A stretch of DNA of 64,000 nt, taken from NCBI RefSeq assembly GCF_905475465.1, contig NC_062238.1, forward strand, positions 2,956,501 through 3,020,500. Direction: 5' to 3'. This document shows positions 9,229 through 20,554 of this stretch, in pieces. Source of the DNA: Pieris napi (Eukaryota > Arthropoda > Insecta > Lepidoptera > Pieridae). The notes beneath the pieces were generated by a model, which saw nothing but the letters and a program-made list of their open reading frames with translations, ran no database searches and was not told where the DNA came from. A program made the translations under genes and the position numbers. The stretch's first letter is position 1, and each line of letters starts with the position of its first letter.

Positions 9229-10607
9229 ATGGGCCATGGGACTTAGGGTGTCTCTCGATAAGACGGACGCCCTATTGTTCCATGGCCCTAGGAATGGTCC
9301 ACCTCCTGGGGCGGTCCTGATGGTGGAAGGAGTAAGGGTTCCGGTGTCGTCCAAGATGAAATACCTTGGTCTCGTCTTGGACGGTCGCTGGAACTTTGAG
9401 GCCCACTTTAAGGCTCTCGGGGGGAAGTTAGTGGGGGCAGCGGGGGCGCTAGCAAGGCTTCTGCCTAATATTGGGGGCCCTCAGCAGAGTGTACGGAGGC
9501 TGTACTGCGGTGTCATACGCAGTATGGCCTTGTATGGGGCCCCAATATGGGATGATAGGCTGGGGGCGAAGAACCGCGCCCTGCTCAGGAGGCCGCAGCG
9601 AGTGATGGCGGTTCGGGCAGCTCGCTGCTATCGGACTGTCTCATTCGAGGCGGCGTGCCTGTTGGCGGGGACTCCGCCCTGGGAGTTCGAGGCGGTGGCC
9701 CTAAGTGGCCTGTATCGTCTCAAGTGTGAGACGAGAGCAGATGGCCGATGGGCCGAATTGGTCGGACCAGCGAGGAGGCAAGCCAGGGAGGACACCTTTA
9801 ATAGGTGGGCCCATGATCTGGCTATGCCAAGGGCGGGTTTAAGAACAGTGGAGGCGATTCGCCCATTTTTACGGGAATGGGTGAATCGTCCGGGTGGGGC
9901 TGTGTCCTTTCGGATGGCGCAGATGCTGTCCGGGCATGGGTGCTTCGGACGGTTTCTGCACAAGGTGGCGGGACGGGAAATCCATCCCATCTGCCACCAT
10001 TGTGGCGCACCGGAGGACACGGCGGAGCACACCCTGGCTGAATGTGCCACTTGGTCGAGGCAACGCCACGACCTAGTGTCGGTCATCGGGACGGACCTCT
10101 CGCTACCGAGCGTTGTTGCAGCAATGCTTGGTAGCCAAGAGGCATGGCGAGCGGTAGCTTTCTTCTGTGAGCGCGTTTTGCTGCAGAAGGAGGCTGCTGA
10201 GCGTCAGCGGGAGGTGTGTGGCGATGGCCGGAGGGGTTGTGCTCGGCGAGGGCGTGGCGTGGGCGCGGGGGCTAGACGCGAAGAGCGTACGCCCAACAGC
10301 GTTCAGCTGCGCCGTCGTTGAGCCCTTATGCGGACATATTCGCCTGAATTCCCTGGGTTGAATGCCTTGTGCGACCCCCGGGGAATTCAATGCGGTGCCA
10401 GATGTCATTCATTCAGAATGGATGTGTCTGGCACTGCAGGTGATATGGAGGGCCTAGGAGGAATTTTTAGTGGGTCGGGTTTCTCCCCTCTGGTTAGCAG
10501 AGGGATAAGAGATAACCATCCCCACAGTCCCCGCGGTAGCGACTGCATACGCCCGCGGGCCTGCAATTGTGCATTTTAACCTCCTTCATAAAAAAAAAAA
10601 AAAAAAA
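9229..10607 (+). mobile_element. SART-like R1-clade retrotransposon, 5'-truncated copy 1
   Basis: The copy starts inside the reverse transcriptase region of ORF2 directly after ...GGTTAGTAT and ends in an 18-A tail (10590-10607) followed by GGTTAGG. A ~270-bp 3' UTR holds TTTTAGTGGG and the shared helix GTGGG (10470-10474) / CCCAC (10521-10525), with an inner hairpin CCCTCT/AGAGGG (10486-10491 with 10499-10504). Plus-strand orientation and A-tail-to-GGTTA junction match the other three copies. Known: SART elements insert in TTAGG with this polarity. Confidence 0.9.
9230..10321 (+). CDS. ORF2 C-terminal part, reverse transcriptase thumb and zinc knuckle (5'-truncated)
   Basis: An uninterrupted frame of about 363 codons that aligns by eye with residues ~690-1050 of the full ORF2 at 20555-23707. 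It begins with GLRVSLDKTDALLFHGP, followed by the RT motif MKYLGLVLDGRWNF, the region YGAPIWDDRL and a C-terminal zinc knuckle CHHCGAPEDTAEHTLAEC (CX2CX8HX4C). The catalytic YADD box is missing through 5' truncation, so it cannot retrotranspose. An ATG at 9236 is fortuitous. The reading frame is intact although the protein is clearly divergent from the other two copies, so this is a separate subfamily inserted rather recently. Codon use is GC-rich compared with the surroundings. Confidence 0.88.
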   Translation, partial: WAMGLRVSLDKTDALLFHGPRNGPPPGAVLMVEGVRVPVSSKMKYLGLVLDGRWNFEAHFKALGGKLVGAAGALARLLPNIGGPQQSVRRLYCGVIRSMALYGAPIWDDRLGAKNRALLRRPQRVMAVRAARCYRTVSFEAACLLAGTPPWEFEAVALSGLYRLKCETRADGRWAELVGPARRQAREDTFNRWAHDLAMPRAGLRTVEAIRPFLREWVNRPGGAVSFRMAQMLSGHGCFGRFLHKVAGREIHPICHHCGAPEDTAEHTLAECATWSRQRHDLVSVIGTDLSLPSVVAAMLGSQEAWRAVAFFCERVLLQKEAAERQREVCGDGRRGCARRGRGVGAGARREERTPNSVQLRRR

Positions 10608-13600
10608 GGTTAGGTTAGTATATGAATATTTGGTAGCCGAGTTTCCGAGGCTTGAATAAACAATTATTATTTAGATCGGAGCTGTCCAAAAAAACAAATA
10701 TTATTTAGATGGGTTAGGTTAGGTTAGGTTAGGTTAGTATATGAATAATTGTTCGCCAAAGGCGACCAGGACGCCGAGAAGCCGTGGCTTGAATAAACAA
10801 TTATTATTTAGAACGGAGATGTCCAAAAAAACAAATACTATTTAGATGGGTTAGGTTAGGTTAGTATATGAATATTTGGTCGTCGAGTTTCCGAGGCTTG
10901 AATAAACAATTATTATTTAGATCGGAGCTGTCCAAAAAAACAAATATTATTTAGATGGGTTAGGTTAGGTTAGTATATGAATATTTGGTCGCCGAGTTTC
11001 CGAGGCTTGAATAAACAATTATTATTTAGATCGGAGCTGTCCAAAAAAACAAATATTATTTAGATGGGTTAGGTTAGGTTAGGTTAGGTTAGGTTAGGTT
11101 AGGTTAGGTTAGTATATGAATATTTGGTCGCCGAGTTTCCGAGGCTTGAATAAACAATTATTATTTAGATCGGAGCTGTCCAAAAAAACAAATATTATTT
11201 AGATGGGTTAGGTTAGGTTAGGTTAGGTTAGGTTAGTATATGAATATTTGTTCGCCAAAGGCGACCAGGACGCCGAGAAGCCATGGCTTGAATAAACAAT
11301 TATTATTTAGAACGGAGCTGTCCAAAAAAACAAATATTATTTAGATGGGTTAGGTTAGGTTAGTAAATGAATATTTGGTCGCCAAGTTTCCGAGGCTTGA
11401 ATAAACAATTATTATTTAGATCGGAGCTGTCCAAAAAAACTAATATTATTTAGATGGGTTAGGTTAGGAAAGGTTAGGTTAGTATATGAATATTTGGTCG
11501 TCGAGTTTCCGAGGCTTGAATAAACAATTATTATTTAGATCGGAGCTGTCCAAAAAAACAAATATTATTTAGATGGGTTAGGTTAGGTTAGTATATGAAT
11601 ATTTGGTCGCCGAGTTTCTTAGGCTTGAATAAACAATTATTATTTAGATCGGAGCTGTCCAAAAAAACACATATTATTTAGATGGGTTAGGTTAGGTTAG
11701 ATTAGGTTAGGTTAGGTTAGTATATGAATATTTGGTCGCCGAGTTTCCGAGGCTTGAATAAACAATTATTATTTAGATCGGAGCTGTCCAAAAAAACAAA
11801 TATTATTTAGATGGGTTAGGTTAGGTTAGGTTAGGTTAGGTTAGGTTAGGTTAGTATATGAATATTTGGTCGTCGAGTTTCCGAGGCTTGAATAAACAAT
11901 TATTATTTAGATGGGAGCTGTCCAAAAAAACAAATATTATTTAGATGGGTTAGGTTAGGTTAGTATATGAATATTTGGTCGCCGAGTTTCTTAGGCTTGA
12001 ATAAACAATTATTATTTAGATCGGAGCTGTCCAAAAAAACACATATTATTTAGATGGGTTAATTTAGGTTAGGTTAGGTTAGGTTAGGTTAGTATATGAA
12101 TATTTGGTCGCCGAGAAGCCGTGGCTTGAATAAACAATTATTATTTAGAACGGAGCTGTCCAAAAAAACAAATATTATTTAGATGGGTTAGGTTAGGTTA
12201 GTATATGAATATTTGGTCGCCGAGTTTCCGAGGCTTGAATAAACAATTATTATTTAGATCGGAGCTGTCCAAAAAAACTAATATTATTTAGATGGGTTAG
12301 GTTAGGTTAGTATATGAATATTTGGTCGCCGAGTTTCCGAGGCTTGAATAAATAATTATTATTTAGATTGGAGCTGTCCAAAAAAACAAATATTATTTAG
12401 ATGGGTTAGGTTAGGAAAGGTAAGGTTAGTATATGAATATTTGGTCGCCGAGTTTCCGAGGCTTGAATAAACAATTATTATTTAGATCGGAGCTGTCCAA
12501 AAAAACAAATATTATTTAGATGGGTTAGGTTAGGAAAGGTAAGGTTAGTATATGAATATTTGGTCGCCGAGTTTCCGAGGCTTGAATAATCAATTATTAT
12601 TAAGATCGGAGCTGTCCAAAAAAACAAATATTATTTAGATGGGTTAGGTTAGGTTAGGTTAGGTTAGTATATGAATATTTGGTCGTCGAGTTTCCGAGGC
12701 TTGAATAAACAATTATTATTTAGATCGGAGCTGTCCAAAAAAACAAATATTATTTAGATGGGTTAGGTTAGGTTAGTATATGAATATTTGGTCGCCGAGT
12801 TTCTTAGGCTTGAATAAACAATTATTATTTAGATCGGAGCTGTCCAAAAAAACACATATTATTTAGATGGGTTAGGTTAGGTTAGGTTAGGTTAGGTTAG
12901 GTTAGTATATGAATATTTGGTCGCCGAGTTTCCGAGGCTTGAATAAACAATTATTATTTAGATCGGAGCTGTCCAAAAAAACAAATATTATTTAGATGGG
13001 TTAGGTTAGGTTAGGTTAGGTTAGGTTAGGTTAGGTTAGTATATGAATATTTGGTCGTCGAGTTTCCGAGGCTTGAATAAACAATTATTATTTAGATCGG
13101 AGCTGTCCAAAAAAACAAATATTATTTAGATGGGTTAGGTTAGGTTAGTATATGAATATTTGGTCGCCGAGTTTCTTAGGCTTGAATAAACAATAATTAT
13201 TTAGATCGGAGCTGTCCAAAAAAACACATATTATTTAGATGGGTTAATTTAGGTTAGGTTAGGTTAGGTTAGGTTAGTATATGAATATTTGGTCGCCTTC
13301 AGCGACCAGGACGCCGAGAAGCCGTGGCTTGAATAAACAATTATTATTTAGAACGGAGCTGTCCAAAAAAACAAATATTATTTAGATGGGTTAGGTTAGG
13401 TTAGTATATGAATATTTGGTCGCCGAGTTTCCGAGGCTTGAATAAACAATTATTATTTAGATCGGAGCTGTCCAAAAAAACTAATATTATTTAGATGGGT
13501 TAGGTTAGGTTAGTATATGAATATTTGGTCGCCGAGTTTCCGAGGCTTGAATAAATAATTATTATTTAGATCGGAGCTGTCCAAAAAAACAAATATTATT

Positions 13601-14659
13601 TAGATGGGTTAGGTTAGGAAAGGTAAGGTTAGTATATGAATATTTGGTCGCCGAGTTTCCGAGGCTTGAATAAACAATTATTATTTAGATCGGAGCTGTC
13701 CAAAAAAACAAATATTATTTAGATGGGTTAGGTTAGGTTAGGTTAGGTTAGTATATGAATATTTAGTCGCCGAGTTTCCGAGGCTTGAATAAATAATTAT
13801 TATTTAGATCGGAGCTGTCCAAAAAAACAAATATTATTTAGATGGGTTAGGTTAGGAAAGGTTAGGTTAGTATATGAATATTTGGTCGCCGAGTTTCCGA
13901 GGCTTGAATAAACAATTATTATTTAGATCGGAGCTGTCCAAAAAAACAAATATTATTTAGATGGGTTAGGTTAGGTTAGGTTAGTATATGAATATTTGGT
14001 CGCCTTCAGCGACCAGGACGCCGAGAAGCCGTGGCTTGAATAAACAATTATTATTTAGAACGGAGCTGTCCAAAAAAACAAATATTATTTAGATGGGTTA
14101 GGTTAGGTTAGTATATGAATATTTGGTCGCCGAGTTTCCGAGGCTTGAATAAACAATTATTATTTAGATCGGAGCTGTCCAAAAAAACAAATATTATTTA
14201 GATGGGTTAGGTTAGGTTAGTTTAGTATATGAATATTTGGTCGCCTTCGCCGACCAGGACGCCGAGAAGCCGAGGCTTGAATAAACAGTTATTATTTAGA
14301 TCGGAGCTGTCCAAAAAAACAAATATTATTAAGATGGGTTAGGTAAGGTTAGGTTAGGTTAGTATATTAATATTTGGTCGCCGAGTTTCCGAGGCTTGAA
14401 TAAACAATTATTATTTAGAACGGAGCTGTTCAAAAAAACAAACATTATTTAGTTGGTTTAGGTTAGGTTAGGTTAGGTTAGTATATGAATATTTGTTCGC
14501 CAAAGGCAACCAGGACGCCGAGAAGCCGTGGCTTGAATAAACAATTATTATTTAGAACGGAGCTGTCCAAAAAAACAAATATTATTTAGATGGGTTAGGT
14601 TAGGTTAGTATATGAATATTTGGTCGCCGAGATTCCGAGGCTTGAATAAACAATTATTG
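10608..14659 (+). repeat. TTAGG-containing composite satellite, block 2
   Basis: Same unit as block 1 with local variants such as TTTCTTAGGC (near 11616, 11990, 12800, 13170), repeating at about 375 bp (three-unit higher-order repeat), and long-type hairpins with changed loops (GGTCGCCTTCAGCGACC near 13291 and 13999). The last unit is cut by the second retrotransposon at about 14659. Confidence 0.97.
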
Positions 14660-16186
14660 ATGCTATCAGGTTCGATGTGGAGTTCCACAGGGGTCTGTTC
14701 TTGGGCCCCTTTTGTGGAACATTGGATTTGATGCAGTCCTTCGAGGTAGACTGATGCCAGGAGTAGGTTTAATATGTTATGCGGATGATACACTTGTGAC
14801 GGCCAAGGGATGTAATTATCAGGAGGCGAGTTTGTTAGTTACTGCTGGAGTGGAAGAAGTAGTGACTCGTATAAGACAACTTGGTCTTCGAGTCGCTCTA
14901 CAAAAATCAGATGTCATATGTTTTGCTAGGAGGTCACCACCTAGAGGCGCTGAGATAATAGTGGATGGTGTTCATATGGCATTAAAGTCGACGTTGAAAT
15001 ACCTCGGGTTGGTTCTTGACGCCCGATGGACTTTCAAGGCTCATTTTGCTGCCCTGGAACCCAAGCTTGATTCAACTGCAATGGCATTGGGTCGTATGAT
15101 GCCAAATATCGGTGGGCCAGGCGGGGGCTGTAGGCTCCTTTATGCTGGAGTGGTGCGTGCAAAGGCGCTTTATGGGTGTCCGATATGGGCAGATAAGTTG
15201 TCTTTTTACAACAAGGCTTTACTGAGACGGTCACAGCGTAAAGTTGCAATAAGAATTGCTAGGGCATACCGTACCGTATCCTGTGACGCGGCATGTGTCA
15301 TAGCCGCCACTCCGCCTTGGCATTTGGAAGCTTTGGCTTTGGGTGAAATTTTTTGGAGACGAGCTGAAGCCAGGAGTGGTGGTTTTGACCCACCTCTGGA
15401 GGTAGTCAAGGTCTGGAAGGAGGAGTATCGCCGCCTAATTTTGCTAGAATGGAGGGATGAGTTAAGTGAATGTCGGTTTGGTTTACAAACCGTTGATCTT
15501 ATTCGTCCCTTCTTGAAACACTGGGTGGACCGACGGTGGGGATCGCTTTCCTATCGGCTCGTTCAGGTTCTCTCTGGGCATGGATGCTTTGGGAGTTACC
15601 TGCATCGAATCGTTGGGAGAGAGGCGACACCTGCTTGTCATCATTGTGACTGTAGAGAGGATACGGTGAGGCACACTGTTGAGGAGTGTCCGGCTTGGGA
15701 CGGCTTTCGCTCGGTCCTTGCTGATAGCATTGTTGGCAATCTGTCGCTTCCACTAATTATCCAAAGAATGGTGGAAGCTGACAATGACGGCCCATGGAAT
15801 GCCTTCAAGGCTTTTTGTGAGGCCGTCATGACTGAGAAAGAGAATGCGGAGCGTCAGCGCGAAAACAATTCTGATGCTCCGCCGGTAAGAAAACGACGAC
15901 TGGGGCAGCGACGCCGTGCTTTCGCACGTCTGCCCTAAGTTAAGATGCTGATGATTTGTTCGTGGGAGGAGTCACGTTGATATTGTGGCATTCGCGTTTG
16001 GCGGGGGTAAGGATAGGGCACAGCTGTTACCTGCCTTCGCCCTTTGGCGAGCCGAAGGCATCCGTCAGGTTTTAGTGGGTAGGTGTGTAAATATTATGTC
16101 TGAGTCCCACATAATCCCTGTTGGAGTAAAATTCAGCAGGGATATGCGTAAAAGCATTTCCTGACGTTAAAAAAAAAAAAAAAAAA
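14660..16186 (+). mobile_element. SART-like R1-clade retrotransposon, 5'-truncated copy 2
   Basis: Starts in the middle of a satellite spacer (after ...AACAATTATTGA) and ends in poly(A) (about 16169-16186) followed by GGTTAGTATATG. The 3' UTR contains TTTTAGTGGG with the helix GTGGG (16075-16079) / CCCAC (16106-16110), a hairpin ATCCCTG/CAGGGAT (16114-16120 with 16137-16143) and, upstream, TGCCTTCG/CGAAGGCA (near 16032-16060). Confidence 0.9.
14661..15938 (+). CDS. ORF2 C-terminal part, reverse transcriptase with YADD (5'-truncated)
   Basis: Open frame of 425 codons after an in-frame TGA at 14658. It starts just before motif B (GVPQGSVLGPLLWN, 14679-14720), includes the catalytic box ICYADDT, the motif LKYLGLVLDARWTF, the region YGCPIWADKL and the zinc knuckle CHHCDCREDTVRHTVEEC, and ends in a basic tail (RKRRLGQRRR). 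The endonuclease and RT motifs upstream of motif B, including the first catalytic Asp, are lost by truncation. The nearest relative in the window is the ORF2 at 20555-23707. No frameshift or stop is seen, so the insertion is young. Confidence 0.9.
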   Translation, partial: CYQVRCGVPQGSVLGPLLWNIGFDAVLRGRLMPGVGLICYADDTLVTAKGCNYQEASLLVTAGVEEVVTRIRQLGLRVALQKSDVICFARRSPPRGAEIIVDGVHMALKSTLKYLGLVLDARWTFKAHFAALEPKLDSTAMALGRMMPNIGGPGGGCRLLYAGVVRAKALYGCPIWADKLSFYNKALLRRSQRKVAIRIARAYRTVSCDAACVIAATPPWHLEALALGEIFWRRAEARSGGFDPPLEVVKVWKEEYRRLILLEWRDELSECRFGLQTVDLIRPFLKHWVDRRWGSLSYRLVQVLSGHGCFGSYLHRIVGREATPACHHCDCREDTVRHTVEECPAWDGFRSVLADSIVGNLSLPLIIQRMVEADNDGPWNAFKAFCEAVMTEKENAERQRENNSDAPPVRKRRLGQRRRAFARLP

Positions 16187-17150
16187 GGTTAGTATATGAA
16201 TATTAATAATACGCCGAGAAGCCGAGGCTTGATTAAACAATTATTATTAAGATCGGAGCTGTCCAAAAAAACATATATTATTTAGATGGGTTAGGTTAGG
16301 TTAGTATATGAATATTTGGTCGCCGAGTTTCCGAGGCTTGAATAAACAATTATTATTTAGATCGGAACTATATAAAAAAACAAATATTATTTAGATGGGT
16401 TAGGTTAGGTTAGGTTTGGTTAGTATATGAATATTTGGTCGCCAAAGGCGACCAGGACGCCGAGAAGCCGTGGCTTGAATAAACAATTATTATTTAGAAC
16501 GGAGCTGTTCAAAAAAACAAACATTATTTAGATGGGTTAGGTTAGGTTAGTATATGAATATTTGGTCGCCGAGAAGCCGAGGCTTGATTAAACAATTATT
16601 ATTAAGATCGGAGCTGTCCAAAAAAACAATTATTATTTAGATGGGTTAGGTTAGGTTAGTATATGAATATTTGGTCGCCGAGAAGCCGAGGCTTGATTAA
16701 ACAATTATTATTTAGATCGGAGCTGTCTAAAAAAACAAATATTATTTAGATGGGTTAGGTAAGTTAGGTTAAGTTAGGTTATTATATGAATATTTGGTCG
16801 CCAAAGGCAACCAGGTCGCCGAGTTTCCGAGGCTTGAATAAACAATTATTATTTAGATCGGAGCTGTCCAAAAAAACAAATATTATTTAGATGGGTTAGG
16901 TTAGGAAAGGTTAGGTTAGTATATGAATATTTGGCCGAGAAGCCGAGGCTTGAATAAACAATTATTATTTAGATCGGAGCTGTCTAAAAAAACTAATATT
17001 ATTTAGATGGGTTAGGTTAGGTTAGGTTAGGTTAGTATATGAATATTTGGTCGCCAAAGGCGACCAGGACGCCGAGAAGCCGAGGCTTGAATAAACAAAT
17101 ATTATTTAGATGGGTTAGGTTAGGTTAGGTTAGGTTAGGTTAGGTTAGGT
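16187..17150 (+). repeat. TTAGG-containing composite satellite, block 3
   Basis: Units here are more diverged and include a third spacer type, GCCGAGAAGCCGAGGCTTGATTAAAC, next to long and short types. It ends in (GGTTA)n, cut by a 3'-UTR-only retrotransposon copy. Confidence 0.95.
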
Positions 17151-17315
17151 TCCTAGCTGTTACCCGCCCTTGTCCCATAGCGAACAGTGGGCCCTGGTGG
17201 TTTTAGTGGGTATGAGGTCTTGGCTTTATGACCTTGACCCCCACACTCCCGCGCCATTTAACAATTTGCCCAGGCGCGGGCGCCCGTAATCGGGTTTCCC
17301 CAGGATACAAAAAAA
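17151..17315 (+). mobile_element. SART-like retrotransposon, 3'-UTR-only copy 3
   Basis: A 165-bp non-satellite segment between (GGTTA)n blocks ending in AAAAAAA-GGTTAGG. It matches the 3' UTR of the element at 18547-23950: TTTTAGTGGG, the helix GTGGG (17206-17210) / CCCAC (17240-17244) with inner stem AGGTC/GACCT (17215-17219 with 17230-17234), then CTCCC-GCGCC and GGCGCGGG. An extreme 5' truncation. Confidence 0.88.
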
Positions 17316-18546
17316 GGTTAGGTTAGGATAGTATATGAATATTTGGTCGCCAAAGGCGACCAGGACGCCGAGAAGCCGTGGCTTGAATAAACAATTATTA
17401 TTTAGAACGGAGCTGTTCAAAAAAACAAGTATTATTTATATGGGTTAGGTAAGGTTAGGTTTGGTTAGTATATGAATATTTGGTCGCCAAAGGCGACCAG
17501 GACGCCGAGAAACCGTGGCTTGAATAAACAATTATTATTTAGAACGGAGCTGTTCAAAAAAACAAACATTATTTAGATGGGTTAGGTTAGGTTAGTATAT
17601 GAATATTTGGTCGCCGAGAAGCCGAGGCTTGATTAAACAATTATTATTAAGATCGGAGCTGTCCAAAAAAACTAATATTATTTAGATGGGTTAGGTTAGG
17701 TTAGTATATGAATATTTGGTCGCCGAGAAGCCGAGGCTTGATTAAACAATTATTATTAAGATCGGAGCTGTCCAAAAAAACAAATATTATTTAGATGGGT
17801 TAGGTTAGGTTAGGTTAGGTTAGTATATGAATATTTGGTCGCCAAAGGCGACCAGGACGCCGAGAAGCCGTGGCTTGAATAAACAATTATTATTTAGAAC
17901 GGAGCTGTTCAAAAAAACAAACATTATTTAGATGGGTTAGGTTAGGTTAGTATATGAATATTTGGTCGCCGAGAAGCCGAGGCTTGATTAAACAATTATT
18001 ATTAAGATCGGAGCTGTCCAAAAAAACTAATATTATTTAGATGGGTTAGGTTAGGTTAGTATATGAATATTTGGTCGCCGAGAAGCCGAGGCTTGATTAA
18101 ACAATTATTATTAAGATCGGAGCTGTCCAAAAAAACAAATATTATTCAGATGGGTTAGGTTAGGTTAGGTTAGGTTAGTATATGAATATTTGGTCGCCAA
18201 AGGCGACCAGGACGCCGAGAAGCCGAGGCTTGAATAAACAATTATTATTTAGATCGGAGCTGTCCAAAAAAACAAATATTATTTAGATGGGTTAGGTTAG
18301 GTTAGTATATGAATATTTGGTCGCCGAGTTTCCGAGGCTTGAATGAACAATTATTATTTAGATCGGAGCTGTCCAAAAAAACAAATATTATTTAGATGGG
18401 TTAGGTTAGGTTAGTATATGAATATTTGGTCGCCGAGTTTCCGAGGCTTGAATGAACAATTATTATTTAGATCGGAGCTGTCCAAAAAAACAAATATTAT
18501 TTAGATGGGTTAGGTTAGGTTAGGTTAGGTTAGTATATGAATATTT
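17316..18546 (+). repeat. TTAGG-containing composite satellite, block 4
   Basis: Higher-order repeats of three units (one long hairpin type, two GATTAAAC types) recur at about 350-360 bp; hairpin units start near 17346, 17487, 17833 and 18190. The last spacer is cut after GAATATTTG by the 5' junction of the large retrotransposon. Confidence 0.95.
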
Positions 18547-20554
18547 GCCGGTGCCGAGCGTTTCCAGGGACATTTTTGGCGACCATCCAGTTGACGCGCC
18601 TACGTCTGATGCTGGAAGGTTATCGGATTCCTCCGCGACATCTATGGTCAGCGCCAGATCACTGGATTGTACAGACCCTACATATCCTAGATTCTGGAGT
18701 TCTCGCAAACGAACCAGGAGTGGCGAAGACGATGGCGACAGTACAATCAGCGAGTCGTCTGTTCGGACCCCACTAAAAGTTGCTACAACAAGAAGAGGAA
18801 GAGGCCGCCCACCAAAAACCAGAGGGTACATGGGCTTGGCGCCTGCTAGGTCTGCTTATTTAAAGGCCAAGAAAACGGAAAAGGAAGCCCAGGCTGAGGA
18901 GGAGATCCTCGCTTCATTGACTGAGCCGAGTAAACCCGCACCAACACCAGCGGCAATGAATGCAGAAGGGGAAATTTTGACGGCAGATCTAGCGCAGAGG
19001 CGCATCGAAGCTAATCTGCAAATGGTAGAGAAAGTCGCGACTAAGTCAAAAAATCTTAAGGGTACATTTGTCCACGCCCTCAAATCCGTCGCTAAGTCGA
19101 TTAAAGAGGACACAGAGGTACTCGCTCAGATGTCTGTTTCGGATGAGACGCGAGCTCTTCGAAGTGAAAACGAGCGGCTCCGAAACTTTCTGGAGGCGCT
19201 CCAAAAAGAGATGGGAGAGTTGCGAGAGCTAATAAAGCAACGCCCTACAGAACCGGTACCAACACCGGACTTAGAGGACCTTGAGGCAAGGCTCATGAGC
19301 CGCCTTGTAGATAGGATCAATGCTAGAATAGAAAGCATAGAACCAAGACTCAACCCGGAGCCTCGCATACGACCACCTCTCTCCGCTGACAAGTATAAGC
19401 CGGAGGCTGTGGCAACAACGTCGGGGTCCTCCAAGGTTAGAAAGACGACAGCAGCGCCCACTTCGAATACAGCGGCAACTCAACCGGAGGACGGCGTGAA
19501 AAAGAAGAAAAAGAAGAAGAAACCTAAGAGAAGGCAAGAGAATGTGCCTACAGGGACAACTGTCCCTAATGCTGCCCCTCTGTCACCACCGTGCCCACTG
19601 CCAGAGCTCCCCTCTACTAATGAAACGTGGAATAAGGTGGTAAAGAAAGGATTGCGCCGGAAGAAGAATGAAGGTGCTCAACAACTTCCAGCACAACCTA
19701 AGAGACAGGCAATGGCAACAGCTGCACAACTGAAGCTCCGTACGCCCAGTTCCGCAGCAGTTGTTTTAACGCTTCCGCCGGATGCCGAAGAGAAAGGCCT
19801 TACATACGTAGCAGTCCTAAAAGAGGCGAAGACAAAACTAAATCTGGCTGAGCTTGGTATAGAAGCGGTCCGGTTCAGACGAGCTGTCACGGGGGCCACC
19901 ATCATTCAGGTCCCCGGGACAGGTGGTGAGGAGAAGGCGGATATTCTGGCGTCTAGATTAAAGGAGGTCTATGGTGACGGAAGAGTCCGGGTTTCCAGAC
20001 CTGTTAAATCAACTGAGTTGATGATCTCGGGGCTGGATGAAACAGTCACCCCAGAAGAGGTCAAACAAGCCATTTGCTCTAAGGTCAGCTGCTCGCCGGA
20101 CAATGTGAAGGTCGGTAGCGTCCGTCAGAACAGGACTGGCCTTTTTGCGGCATGGGTCAGGTGCCCAGTGACGGCGGCCAGAAAGCTGACCGAAGGAAGG
20201 TTATTAGTGGGGTGGGCTTCTGCCCGAGTTGTTCTCTTGAGGGCCCGAGAACTGAGATGTTTCCGCTGCTTTCAGGGCGGTCATGTAGCAGCACGGTGTA
20301 CTGCGGATATGGACCGCAGTCACCTTTGTTTTCGGTGTGGTCAATCTGACCACCGAGCAGGGAGTTGCTCTGCAAATCCGCAATGCGTTCTGTGTGCTGC
20401 GGCTGGCCAAAGAGCAAACCATCTACTGGGGGGTAACGCGTGTTCGGCCCCCAGCAAAAAGATGCCCAGAAGGACGTGGACCGCGAACAAAACGGCCACT
20501 GGTGCCCCACCGATCAGGGACACAGAGCAAATGGAGATAACACCTGGTTCATAG
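18545..20554 (+). CDS. SART-like ORF1 (gag-like) protein, N-terminally truncated
   Basis: An open frame of 669 codons entered from the satellite; there is no proper initiator at the junction and the first in-frame ATG is at 18644. Numbering from 18545: Ser/Pro-rich N-terminus with AT-hook-like RRGRGRPPK (~80-88), a charged coiled-coil stretch (~120-270), a Lys-rich nuclear-localisation-like run (~319-333), a globular part (~390-560) and three zinc knuckles: CFRCFQGGHVAARC (572-585), C595-C598-H603-C608 and C614-C617-H626-C633. In R1-clade elements this protein coats the RNA and, for telomere-targeted families, directs the RNP to telomeres. The stop TAG touches the ATG of ORF2 (TAGATG). The known silkworm SART1 ORF1 is about 700 residues, so little is missing. 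Confidence 0.92.
   Translation: MPVPSVSRDIFGDHPVDAPTSDAGRLSDSSATSMVSARSLDCTDPTYPRFWSSRKRTRSGEDDGDSTISESSVRTPLKVATTRRGRGRPPKTRGYMGLAPARSAYLKAKKTEKEAQAEEEILASLTEPSKPAPTPAAMNAEGEILTADLAQRRIEANLQMVEKVATKSKNLKGTFVHALKSVAKSIKEDTEVLAQMSVSDETRALRSENERLRNFLEALQKEMGELRELIKQRPTEPVPTPDLEDLEARLMSRLVDRINARIESIEPRLNPEPRIRPPLSADKYKPEAVATTSGSSKVRKTTAAPTSNTAATQPEDGVKKKKKKKKPKRRQENVPTGTTVPNAAPLSPPCPLPELPSTNETWNKVVKKGLRRKKNEGAQQLPAQPKRQAMATAAQLKLRTPSSAAVVLTLPPDAEEKGLTYVAVLKEAKTKLNLAELGIEAVRFRRAVTGATIIQVPGTGGEEKADILASRLKEVYGDGRVRVSRPVKSTELMISGLDETVTPEEVKQAICSKVSCSPDNVKVGSVRQNRTGLFAAWVRCPVTAARKLTEGRLLVGWASARVVLLRARELRCFRCFQGGHVAARCTADMDRSHLCFRCGQSDHRAGSCSANPQCVLCAAAGQRANHLLGGNACSAPSKKMPRRTWTANKTATGAPPIRDTEQMEITPGS

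Noticed and set aside
9628..10408. Long antisense frames over the first ORF2 fragment
   Set aside because: Shadows of the GC-rich sense frame; no motif of their own.
18537..18776. ATG in the satellite spacer leading into the element
   Set aside because: It is out of frame with ORF1 and stops after 79 codons, so it does not provide the ORF1 start.
19126..20510. Antisense open frames opposite ORF1
   Set aside because: Arise from codon bias of the sense ORF; no recognisable domain.
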